Positions 1 to 7,515 of a stretch of DNA of 64,000 nt are shown one piece after another (within the stretch, counting starts at the first letter, position 1; every line of letters begins with the position of its first letter). The translations under genes and the position numbers were made by a program. Origin of the DNA: NZQO01 sp964639255. Its GTDB lineage: Bacteria; Bacteroidota; Bacteroidia; Flavobacteriales; Flavobacteriaceae. Location: contig CAZXDP010000004.1 in NCBI GenBank assembly GCA_964639255.1, forward strand, positions 1-64,000, given 5' to 3'. A model generated the notes under the pieces. The model saw only the letters and a list, made by a program, of their open reading frames with translations, was not told the origin of the DNA and did no database searches.

Positions 1-2
1 GC

Positions 3-1367
3 CTGAATGCCACGGTAGACATGATGCTCAGGGCCACGGCCGAAGCCATGAAACAATATGCTCCACAAGATCCCGCAGCGCGGGAAATTAATGAGAGGTC
101 TAAAGTAGATGTAGACAGTCAACAGGATTACAAACCCATGATAGATGCGAGCCTTATGATTTCGGCATTAAATGACGCCTTCGATCAATTGGACAATTTG
201 GAGCAGGAGTTTGAGGATGCCGGACTTCAGAACGATATAGTAGAGGGTACGCTTATAGGACCGGGAATCTATGAGCGTTTGGAAATGTCGTTCGGGGCAC
301 TGCCCATGGCGGGCGCTTCTACCGCATTACAGGAGCAAGGGCTGGACAATATGCCACAAATGCTTCAGAACTTTGAAAATATGGGCTATGCCATTCCAGA
401 TGAGATAAAGAATATAGACATTCAGGCAAAATTAGCCGAAGCACAGGCTAAATTGAATTCCAAAGGATTTGATCTTGATATAAAGAAGCCGAACCTGTAT
501 TTTATGTCACACACCACCAGCCGAATTTATTTTGAAGGACGCGAGGCACCCAATGTTTGGATATATTTTCAAATTTCAAGTCCCGATGAATATGTGGATA
601 CCGGATTTATAAACGATGCCACTATTTTTGGAGGCGATACCCAACCGAACGATGGACAGGAACCTAATGAAACTGAAAAGGTGGTGATTTGGGTGGCACC
701 AAATGGCAATGACGCCAATGTTAATTCGCACAGTTTTGAGGAGCCTTTAGCGACCTTACAGAAAGCCTTGGAAATAGCACATTCCAAACGACAGGAAAGA
801 AATCCCGTAGAAATTATAATGAAGGATGGTATCTACGAGCAAAATGCCACCGTTGATTGGAGCGGCAGCCAACCACAAGATCTTGCCCCCCTTTCTATAG
901 TTTCGGAAAATGTACACGGGGCAATTATTAAGGGGACGTTGCCCATAGAAGATGATGTAGTATTTGTAAAAGGTATAAGAAAGGACAATAACTGGAATGC
1001 CCCCTTGCCGCTGCATCCCAACCAACCGACTTATAATCCGGGCGGCAACCCAATAGAAAATCCACCGCCCGTTGTGAAAATCAACGGTCAACATTTGATT
1101 CACGTGCCACAAATACCCAATGTGGCCAAAGGGTTGTACACATTGGGGAGTACTATGGTCACCGTTGCGCCTCCAGAAGGTGTGGCAAACCCGAACGAAG
1201 CCACTGTTGAGGTAGGCATTTACCCGTATGCATTAAAAATTAAAGGAGGTGGTACCATTGCTGTACGAAATGTAAAACTTTCCGGTTATCCCTTGGCAAA
1301 CGCCAACGGAACACCGGGAGTGGTCCACGACGGAAATGTTCAGGTAATGAACTGCAAATTTGAATAA
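3..1367 (+). CDS. C-terminal part of a protein with a DUF1565/pectate-lyase-like beta-helix start
   Basis: The reading frame is open from base 3, so the true start lies before the window; the first internal ATG is at 21. About 200 residues of charged, helix-rich sequence of no family I recognise come first. From about residue 225 there is a stretch (IWVAPNGNDAN, then EEPLATLQKALEIA) typical of the opening of right-handed parallel beta-helix proteins of the DUF1565/pectate-lyase type, followed by short beta-rung patterns such as GGTIAVRNVKLSG. The protein stops at VQVMNCKFE, in the middle of what looks like a rung, so the helix is either very short or truncated. The function is unknown; a surface or extracellular role is inferred from the fold only. 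Confidence 0.6.
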   Translation: MNATVDMMLRATAEAMKQYAPQDPAAREINERSKVDVDSQQDYKPMIDASLMISALNDAFDQLDNLEQEFEDAGLQNDIVEGTLIGPGIYERLEMSFGALPMAGASTALQEQGLDNMPQMLQNFENMGYAIPDEIKNIDIQAKLAEAQAKLNSKGFDLDIKKPNLYFMSHTTSRIYFEGREAPNVWIYFQISSPDEYVDTGFINDATIFGGDTQPNDGQEPNETEKVVIWVAPNGNDANVNSHSFEEPLATLQKALEIAHSKRQERNPVEIIMKDGIYEQNATVDWSGSQPQDLAPLSIVSENVHGAIIKGTLPIEDDVVFVKGIRKDNNWNAPLPLHPNQPTYNPGGNPIENPPPVVKINGQHLIHVPQIPNVAKGLYTLGSTMVTVAPPEGVANPNEATVEVGIYPYALKIKGGGTIAVRNVKLSGYPLANANGTPGVVHDGNVQVMNCKFE

Positions 1368-1389
1368 GGTAATTTTTTGGGTTTTTCTA

Positions 1390-1425
1390 ACAACGGGAGT
1401 CTTTTTAGTACAAGGCTCCCGTTGT
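1390..1425. terminator. Inverted repeat between convergent genes
   Basis: Perfect 10-bp arms ACAACGGGAG (1390-1399) and CTCCCGTTGT (1416-1425) enclose a 16-base loop. It sits exactly between the stops of two convergent genes (1367 and 1428), which suggests a two-way terminator. Neither side has a good T-run, so the assignment is moderate. Confidence 0.5.
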
Positions 1426-1427
1426 AA

Positions 1428-2111
1428 TTATTGTTTGCGCATATCACTTACTTGAAACCCTTCGGTGTTGAAAATGGCTTTGTCAAATTCATCGGAAAAA
1501 TCTTCAATCTTCAAAGTGATTGTAGCATTTCTTTTTTTATCATTGATATATGTTTCCATCGCAAAGCCCTGTACGCCGCACCTAGAGAATCGATCTAAAT
1601 CTTTTAAATCTTCGCCCACACCTACAAATTGGTAGGCCAAAACCGCTGTAAGGCTCAACGGAATCTCTGGCGCAATCCAAAGCGAGGCAGAAAAGTCGTC
1701 TTCCTCGCAACGTATCTCGTGGGAGGTATAACCCAGTATCTCTTTCGATTGATTGGTATAGTGCAATTGTGTTCGCGGGCCTGTACCATAGTCGCGCAGG
1801 GCGTAGTGCATCGCAGGCCATGATTGTTCATTCATTGGCAGTATGTAACCACCTTTTCGGCCGTTTTGTTCAAAAAGTCCTGTGATGGTACTGTCTCCCG
1901 GGTGAAAAATCAAACGCAAATCGGGCTGGTTGCCGCGGGCGTGTATAATGATAGCGGATTTCGCTTCGGCAAACGTATAGGAAATGGTATCGGTTCTGGT
2001 ATTTCCATTTTGGTATTCCTGTGTCATAATGAAGTTGAAGCTTCCCGTAAATTGGGCATTCGTTGCTGTTATCGTAAACAAAACGGCGTAAAAGAGTATT
2101 TTTTTTAGCAT
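1428..2111 (-). CDS. Secreted DUF4412-like protein
   Basis: A 227-residue protein. It begins with a clear signal peptide (MLKKILFYAVLFTITATNAQ, cleavage after about residue 20) and continues as a beta-rich domain. The pattern of an early YTF..AKSAIII strand followed by LI...GDSTITGLFEQNGRKGGY resembles DUF4412 proteins, which are exported Bacteroidota proteins of unknown role. It starts 34 bases after the response regulator gene and probably shares its transcript, so it is a candidate output gene of that two-component system. The DUF4412 call rests on remembered pattern only; the export signal is directly visible. Confidence 0.65.
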   Translation of the reverse strand: MLKKILFYAVLFTITATNAQFTGSFNFIMTQEYQNGNTRTDTISYTFAEAKSAIIIHARGNQPDLRLIFHPGDSTITGLFEQNGRKGGYILPMNEQSWPAMHYALRDYGTGPRTQLHYTNQSKEILGYTSHEIRCEEDDFSASLWIAPEIPLSLTAVLAYQFVGVGEDLKDLDRFSRCGVQGFAMETYINDKKRNATITLKIEDFSDEFDKAIFNTEGFQVSDMRKQ

Positions 2112-2145
2112 TGTTTCTAGTTTTTAGTGTGTACGGATTTTTCAA

Positions 2146-2778
2146 CTATAGCCATCCTTTCTTCATAGCTTTTGAAACCGCTTCTGCACGGGAATTTACG
2201 TGCAGCTTTTTATAAATGTTCTTTATATGGGCCTTCACGGTATTGGCCGATACGAAAAGATCTTCGGCAATTTGTTTGTTATTGGTGCCGTTGCTCAGCT
2301 TTTCGAGCACTTCCATTTCGCGTTCGCTCAATGTGCTTTGTGGGTTGGGAATGAACGAAAGTATTACCTGACGCGCAATGCTGGGGCTCATAGGTGCGCC
2401 ACCCTCCACAACCTCTGAAATTCCCCTTAGCAGGAATTTTGGGTTGCTTCCCTTTACCAAATAGCCCACCGCGCCGCTTCGAAGCGCCGCAAACACCAAA
2501 GGCGATTCATCGTGAACAGTAAGCATGACGATATTGAGTTCGGGCTGGAGTTTTTTGAGCTTCGGGATGGCCTCGATGCCATTCATCCCGGGTAAATCTA
2601 TATCTAGCAAAAGCACGTCTGGGTGGTGCTCCTTTAGATTTTCCAAGGCGGCTTCGGCTGAAAAGAACGTGCCGGTGACCGAAAATCCCTCGGCATTGTC
2701 CAGCACCTGTTGCAACGATTTCAAGATTAGGGCATCATCTTCAACAATACAAATTTTTATGGAAGTCTGTGCTATCAT
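2146..2778 (-). CDS. NarL/FixJ-family response regulator
   Basis: A 210-residue DNA-binding response regulator. The receiver domain occupies residues 6-125: acidic pair E13-D14-D15, phospho-acceptor D59 in LLLDIDLPG, T87 and K109 are all present. A LuxR-type helix-turn-helix follows (about 147-205: LSEREMEVLEKLSNGTNNKQIAE, then VSANTVKAHIKNIYKKL). It lies 34 bases downstream of the propeller sensor kinase gene on the same strand, so the two should form a cognate pair. A palindrome nearly identical to one in front of the kinase gene lies 36 bases before this start, so autoregulation is likely. The -7-like box is so close to the ATG that the mRNA from it would be nearly leaderless. Confidence 0.92.
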   Translation of the reverse strand: MIAQTSIKICIVEDDALILKSLQQVLDNAEGFSVTGTFFSAEAALENLKEHHPDVLLLDIDLPGMNGIEAIPKLKKLQPELNIVMLTVHDESPLVFAALRSGAVGYLVKGSNPKFLLRGISEVVEGGAPMSPSIARQVILSFIPNPQSTLSEREMEVLEKLSNGTNNKQIAEDLFVSANTVKAHIKNIYKKLHVNSRAEAVSKAMKKGWL

Positions 2779-2786
2779 GTACTATC

Positions 2787-2834
2787 TAAAGATACTAAAA
2801 ATCAATGCGTTATCAATTACCCAGTCGGGTAGTT
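2787..2834 (-). promoter_or_regulatory. Promoter with palindromic operator before the response regulator gene
   Basis: On the minus strand a -7-like box TATCTTTA (2787-2794) is preceded, 19 bases upstream, by a dyad at 2814-2834 with arms CAATTACCC and CGGGTAGTT (plus-strand reading). The dyad matches the element at 6065-6085 in 19 of 21 positions. It overlaps the last codons of the kinase gene. Its position over the -33 region suits an activator such as the adjacent NarL-type regulator. Confidence 0.6.
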
Positions 2835-5800
2835 TCCAGCGTAAGCAGGAGCTTGGTGCCGCCGTTTACCTCAGAATAGATTTGAAGCGCCCCGCCCGAT
2901 GCATCGGCACGTTCCTGCATATTGTTCATTCCATTTCCAGTGTTTGCCTGCAATGGGTCGAAGCCATTTCCGTTATCTTTCAGAATTATCGTAAGCCGGC
3001 CCGTTTTGAACTCAATGATAAAATCTACCGCAGTGGGTTGTGCGTGTTTTACACAGTTATTGAGCGCTTCTTTTAAAATGAGCAGCAAATGCCTACGCTC
3101 TGCCATGTTCAGTTCTAATTCCTTTAAATTTTGGGAAATGTGCTGCGACCGAAATTGGATACTGGCATATTCGCAAAAATTGCCGGCAAATTCAGCAAAA
3201 CGGGTAAGCGTATCGTATGCGTTGTCTTTCGTTGGATCTAGCGTCCAGATAAAATCGCGCATGCCGTTGTTGAGGTCTTGCAGGTTGGTGTCAATTTGCG
3301 CCAAATAATCCTGCATTTCTTCATTTTCCTTTGAATGGAGTTTGGCGAGTTCCGTAATCAGCGCGATTCGGGTAATTCTAGTGCCTGCCTCATCGTGAAA
3401 ATCGCGCGAGCTTCGTTTCCTGAAGATTTCACGTTCCTGCGCGCGTGCCAATTCCAGCCTGCGTTCCTGTTGCAAACGCAGTTTCATAAACAGGTAAATG
3501 GTGCTGCCAATAACCACGGCAAACAGCAAATAGGCCCACCAAGTGCGCCACCAGGGCGGGAGCACTTCTATGGTAAGCTGCCGGGTATCGCTCCACAAAC
3601 CATCGTTGTTTGCCGCCCTGGCCAAAAGTGTGTAGCTGCCTGGGTCTAAATTGGTATAGGTAATTTCAGGATTGCTGGTGGTGGTCCAATCGGCATCGAA
3701 GCCCTCCAGCTTGTAGGCATACTGGGTTTCCACCGGAAGGGTAAAATTGATGGCATCTATGCGTACTGAAAAAACCTTGTCCTTAGGATTAAGTGTGACG
3801 GTATTCAAAAACGCAATGTCTTTTTCTATAGTGGTTTCATTCTTACCGGAATTGCCGATTGGCACGGGTCGGTTCCAGATTTTTGCATGGGTGAAAGATA
3901 CCCTTGGGGCACAGGTGTTTTTCTTGAAATTTCGGGGCTTGAACCGAACGACCCCGCTGATACCGCCAAAATAAATTATGCTGTCTCGATCCAAGATGCC
4001 CGCATTTCGGTTGAATTCCCTATTCTTGGCACCGGCGATGTATTTATACGAAGTTGCTTTTTCCGAAGAAATATTGAGCAGCGAGAGCCCGTTGCCTGTG
4101 CTCGCCCAAAAAGTAGTATCGCTCACAGGAATGAGCTTGTTTATGGAATTGTCTGAAAGTCCATTGCCTTCGTTAAAATGTACCGATTTGAGAGTACCTT
4201 CCTTGAACAGGACATTTCGATCTCTATAAAAAAAGGCTCCCTCATTGGTGTTGAAAAAAATGCTACCCTTGTGGAGTAAGGTGCTATGTGTTGCGATTTT
4301 CGTAAACGGATGGTTCGCCCTGAACCTGCGCACTACCGAATCATTCTTGTCGAGCTGGATAATGCCAAAGCCCGTCCCGGAATTGGTGGTCCAAACGGCT
4401 TTGGTCCCTTCAAGGCTTACATCGATCACAAAATCTGAACTTATTAGGGTTGGGTCTTGGTTTTCGTTGAGAAACTGGACAAACTTTCCATCCTTTTCCA
4501 CCTTTATAACGCCTTTTCCGTGCGTGGGCAGCCAAAGATTTCCTTTTGCGTCTCTTCTAAAATTGTAGATATAAGGCGTGGGCAGTTTATTTTCAGATAT
4601 CTGACCAATGGGAAGGGGAGTCATTGTATAGTCATATTTTTCCCTATCTGGCCAATTTACAACAACTGGCCTGGCGCCGGTGGCGATGTAAATTTTTCCT
4701 TCTGCATCTTCCCCAATCCCGTAAACGGTTGGGTGGGGCAGTTGGTTGGGTGCATTGCCCGCGGGGATGTGGTGAAAAAGTTCTTCGCCTTTTTTTTGCT
4801 GAAGCACGGTTATGCCGTTTTCCGCATTGCCGAACCAAATCGCCCCTTGGCTATCCTGAAAAATAGCTGTAGTGTTGTTTGCCGCCAGCCCTTTAGTTTT
4901 GTCCTTGGTGGCGGTGAGCATTTCGAATTGGTTCAAGTATGGGTCGTATACGTCCAACCCGTAATTGCTGCCCAGCCAAATGCGGTTTGCCCTGTCCACC
5001 AGCAAGTGGGTAACATCGTTTGCTGATATGGAGAGCGCGTCGCCCGCGCGTTGCCTAATGTCGGAATAGGTTTTTTTATGGCGGTTATAGCGTACAATAC
5101 CTTCGTGCGAGGCGAACCAGAGTGTACCCTGTGGATATTCAATAATATCGTAAACGGTTTCGGAAGGGATGCCTGTTTCGCCCACAGGTAATTGTTCGAA
5201 GGTGGGCTGGGTGGGGTTTCCCTTCAGTTTAACCACGCCCGAATTGGCCATGGCCAGCCAATAGGTGCCTTCGGTATCTTTGTAGATTTTCTCAACTCCA
5301 TTGCCCTTGTCTGGGAGGCCGTCCTTTTTGCTTACCAATCGGAACGTTTCGGTTTCAATATTGAAAAAAACGAGCCCGTCGTGGGTGGCTAGCATCAATT
5401 CGCCATAATCCAGTTTTACGATATCACGGATGGAGTAGATATCTGGGATGTTCTTGGTTTCCGGCGTGTGCCACCAGCCCTTCACTTCGCCGGTTTCCAA
5501 ATGGATGCGGGAGAGCCCTGCGTTGGAACCTACGTACATATAGGGAAAATCCTCAAATAAAGTTTTGCTCATCGTCCCGGCCAAACAGCTTTCGCAATCG
5601 CCTACTTCAGAATAATTTGTGAATGTTTTTGTTCGGGGGTCGTACTTGGAAACTCCTCTTCGCGTACCTGCCCAAATATTTCCATAGCTATCCTCGGCAA
5701 TGGCATAAACCGATTGGTGCGAAAGACTAGTTTTTGAAGAATCTGATGAAGGAAGGAACACCTCAAACCGGTGCCCGTTGAACTTGTTGAGGCCCTTTGC

Positions 5801-5965
5801 AGTACCGATCCACAGGTAGCCGCGGCTATCCTGAAAAATGGCTTCTATCTTGGATTGTGACAGTCCGTCGTCCACCCCGTAATGTTGAAACTGAAAATGC
5901 TGAGATTGGGGAGCGCAAACTTCTACCATCAATAGGAATACTAGTGAAGCAATAACTTTCCCCAT
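2813..5965 (-). CDS. Propeller-type sensor histidine kinase (Reg_prop, Y_Y_Y, HisKA_3, HATPase)
   Basis: A sensor kinase of 1050 residues. I start it at 5965, where a signal peptide begins (MGKVIASLVFLLMVEVCA); the frame is open to 6067, but the extension has no export signal. The periplasmic part is a run of two-component-regulator propeller repeats (DSRGYLWIGTAKGLNKF and variants), then a Y_Y_Y domain (about 690-770), one membrane helix (about 775-800), a dimerisation domain with phospho-acceptor H857 in FHDEAGTR, and an HATPase domain (N-box KEALNNCVKHA, G-boxes DNGNGFD and GNGMNNM). Unlike classical polysaccharide HTCS proteins, the regulator is a separate gene, directly downstream. The ligand is unknown; relatives often sense glycans. 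Confidence 0.92.
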   Translation of the reverse strand: MGKVIASLVFLLMVEVCAPQSQHFQFQHYGVDDGLSQSKIEAIFQDSRGYLWIGTAKGLNKFNGHRFEVFLPSSDSSKTSLSHQSVYAIAEDSYGNIWAGTRRGVSKYDPRTKTFTNYSEVGDCESCLAGTMSKTLFEDFPYMYVGSNAGLSRIHLETGEVKGWWHTPETKNIPDIYSIRDIVKLDYGELMLATHDGLVFFNIETETFRLVSKKDGLPDKGNGVEKIYKDTEGTYWLAMANSGVVKLKGNPTQPTFEQLPVGETGIPSETVYDIIEYPQGTLWFASHEGIVRYNRHKKTYSDIRQRAGDALSISANDVTHLLVDRANRIWLGSNYGLDVYDPYLNQFEMLTATKDKTKGLAANNTTAIFQDSQGAIWFGNAENGITVLQQKKGEELFHHIPAGNAPNQLPHPTVYGIGEDAEGKIYIATGARPVVVNWPDREKYDYTMTPLPIGQISENKLPTPYIYNFRRDAKGNLWLPTHGKGVIKVEKDGKFVQFLNENQDPTLISSDFVIDVSLEGTKAVWTTNSGTGFGIIQLDKNDSVVRRFRANHPFTKIATHSTLLHKGSIFFNTNEGAFFYRDRNVLFKEGTLKSVHFNEGNGLSDNSINKLIPVSDTTFWASTGNGLSLLNISSEKATSYKYIAGAKNREFNRNAGILDRDSIIYFGGISGVVRFKPRNFKKNTCAPRVSFTHAKIWNRPVPIGNSGKNETTIEKDIAFLNTVTLNPKDKVFSVRIDAINFTLPVETQYAYKLEGFDADWTTTSNPEITYTNLDPGSYTLLARAANNDGLWSDTRQLTIEVLPPWWRTWWAYLLFAVVIGSTIYLFMKLRLQQERRLELARAQEREIFRKRSSRDFHDEAGTRITRIALITELAKLHSKENEEMQDYLAQIDTNLQDLNNGMRDFIWTLDPTKDNAYDTLTRFAEFAGNFCEYASIQFRSQHISQNLKELELNMAERRHLLLILKEALNNCVKHAQPTAVDFIIEFKTGRLTIILKDNGNGFDPLQANTGNGMNNMQERADASGGALQIYSEVNGGTKLLLTLETTRLGN

Positions 5966-6036
5966 ATAGTTAATTGATTTTGAATTTATTAAAGCTACGA
6001 AAATAGCTTCAACCCACCCAAATTTCATGTTGAAAC

Positions 6037-6088
6037 TAAAAATAAGAGGATGCCGCTTGGGAAACAATTACCCGTTCGGGTAGTTGTT
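6037..6088 (-). promoter_or_regulatory. Promoter with palindromic operator before the sensor kinase gene
   Basis: A 26-base palindrome (6063-6088) has arms AACAATTACCCG and CGGGTAGTTGTT around TT, with one T-G mismatch. On the minus strand a -7-like box TATTTTTA (6037-6044) lies 20 bases downstream of the 21-base core at 6065-6085. The same arrangement, with 19-base spacing, occurs before the regulator gene at 2787-2834. Start of transcription would fall near 6030, some 65 bases before the chosen ATG. Confidence 0.6.
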
Positions 6089-6100
6089 TTTCTGGAAGGA

Positions 6101-6136
6101 TAAAAAAATCCCCTTCGGAAATTTCCGAAGGGGATT
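6101..6136 (-). terminator. Rho-independent terminator of the peroxiredoxin operon
   Basis: A perfect 30-base palindrome at 6107-6136 (arms AATCCCCTTCGGAAA and its complement) is followed on the minus strand by seven or more T residues (6102-6108). It lies 23 bases after the DUF6952 gene. Confidence 0.92.
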
Positions 6137-6158
6137 CACTACTATTTATATTTACGTA

Positions 6159-6407
6159 CTACCTATCGATACTGCCCATAACCTTCTGTGCGAAGGCATT
6201 GGCCGCATCGCGCTCTGGCATTCCGTCCTCGATCATTTGGTGCACTTCCACCGCGCCGCAAAGGTTGGTGATGAGTTCGCCCACCACGTCGAGCTCTTCG
6301 TCTGTAATCCTATTGTATTCGCTGAACGACTCAAGCACCTCGATACAATTTTGCAACTGTGCCGTCGTGTTGTTTCTATGTAAGTGCTTAATTACTGGCA
6401 ACTTCAT
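6159..6407 (-). CDS. Small conserved flavobacterial protein, DUF6952-like
   Basis: An 82-residue acidic, helical cytosolic protein with no signal peptide or membrane segment. The sequence (LESFSEYNRITDEELDVVGELITNLCGAVEVH) matches my memory of DUF6952, a small family found in Flavobacteriia next to thioredoxin genes. It overlaps the thioredoxin gene by 20 bases and ends the peroxiredoxin operon, so it is probably translationally coupled and functions with that redox pair. One Cys (in NLCGAVE) could be redox active, which is inference only. Confidence 0.75.
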   Translation of the reverse strand: MKLPVIKHLHRNNTTAQLQNCIEVLESFSEYNRITDEELDVVGELITNLCGAVEVHQMIEDGMPERDAANAFAQKVMGSIDR

Positions 6408-6702
6408 CTATCAACTCTTTTAAGGGCTCCATCTTGTTGGTCTGTACCTGGTTCACGAATTTTCCATCCTTGAAGCTGGCAAAAGTGGGCAGGTTGTCCA
6501 CCGTGGCCATCTTGCGACTTTCGGGATTCTTTTCGGCATCGATCATCACAAATTTGAATCCTTCCGTTTCTGAAGCGAGTTTCTTGAACTTTGGCTTCAT
6601 CAATCGGCAGTTGCCGCACCAAGATGCTGAATACTGAACGATGACGTTCTGTTCTTCAGCAACATACTCCTGGAGACTGTCTTCTTTCAGTTCTATAAAC
6701 AT
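6388..6702 (-). CDS. Thioredoxin-family protein
   Basis: A 104-residue cytosolic thioredoxin-fold protein with active site W28-C29-G30-N31-C32 and the cis-proline loop NLPTF. The motif WCGNC differs from the WCGPC of canonical thioredoxin, so its redox potential and partners probably differ. The gene starts 6 bases after the peroxiredoxin gene and overlaps the DUF6952 gene. The natural inference is that it reduces the peroxiredoxin encoded just upstream. Confidence 0.93.
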   Translation of the reverse strand: MFIELKEDSLQEYVAEEQNVIVQYSASWCGNCRLMKPKFKKLASETEGFKFVMIDAEKNPESRKMATVDNLPTFASFKDGKFVNQVQTNKMEPLKELIDEVASN

Positions 6703-6708
6703 CGGTTC

Positions 6709-7344
6709 TTAATTTTGCAGGTATGTGGCTACGCCTTCGCGAGTAGCTTCCATCGCCAATTTGCCTTCTTCCCAGTTGGCCGGGCATACCTCACCTTTCC
6801 TTTGTACGTGGGTGTAGGCATCGATTAAGCGAAGGTATTCCTTCACGTTGCGGCCCAAGGGCATATCGTTTACACTTTCGTGGAATATCTTACCTTCTTC
6901 ATCAATAAGATACGTAGCACGATACGTCACATTGCTTCCCTGTAGCAGGTATAAATCTTGGTCCTCGTCGTATTTTTCGGCACTAATGTCCAAAATGCCC
7001 AAGGCGTTCGCCAGGTTGCGGTTGGTGTCGGCCAATAGGGGGTAGGTAACACCTTCAATACCACCATTGTCTTTTGGAGTATTTAACCACGCGAAATGCA
7101 CTTCCGGCGTATCGCAAGACGCGCCTATAACCATGGTATTCTTATCTTCAAATTGCTTTAGCGCTTCTTGGAACGAATGAATTTCGGTAGGACATACAAA
7201 AGTAAAATCCTTTGGGTACCAAAATAATAGCACTTTTTTGTTGTTTTTCTTCGCTTCTTCAAGTACGTTAATGGACAGAGTTTCTCCCATCTCATCCATT
7301 GCGTCTACTGTAATGTTTGGAAATTGTTTTCCTACTAATGACAT
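6709..7344 (-). CDS. Typical 2-Cys peroxiredoxin
   Basis: A 211-residue AhpC/Prx1-type peroxiredoxin that reduces hydrogen peroxide and organic peroxides in the cytosol. Peroxidatic C51 lies in FTFVCPTE and resolving C187 in GEVCPANW. A GGIEG motif (near residue 95) and a C-terminal extension ending ATYLQN are present; such GG(L/V/I)G and YF-like motifs are linked to sensitivity to over-oxidation, although here the tail is YL. First gene of an operon with thioredoxin and DUF6952 genes; a good TAnnTTTG promoter lies about 40 bases upstream. Confidence 0.95.
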   Translation of the reverse strand: MSLVGKQFPNITVDAMDEMGETLSINVLEEAKKNNKKVLLFWYPKDFTFVCPTEIHSFQEALKQFEDKNTMVIGASCDTPEVHFAWLNTPKDNGGIEGVTYPLLADTNRNLANALGILDISAEKYDEDQDLYLLQGSNVTYRATYLIDEEGKIFHESVNDMPLGRNVKEYLRLIDAYTHVQRKGEVCPANWEEGKLAMEATREGVATYLQN

Positions 7345-7382
7345 ATGTTTTATTTTAAAGGATTACTATTTGTTTGATGCCG

Positions 7383-7417
7383 CAAAAATACCTTAATTGT
7401 GGAGCTTTGTAAACAAA
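7383..7417 (-). promoter_or_regulatory. Bacteroidota-type promoter of the peroxiredoxin operon
   Basis: Minus strand: TTTG (7414-7417), 23-base spacer, TATTTTTG (7383-7390), an exact match to TAnnTTTG. The first gene starts at 7344. Confidence 0.65.
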
Positions 7418-7515
7418 CGAAAACTGTAAATTTTTATATGATAATAGGAAATCTCGATAATCCGAAAGGTATTCAAAAGGATATCTTTATAATACGTTGG
7501 AGCGCTGTATTTTAG

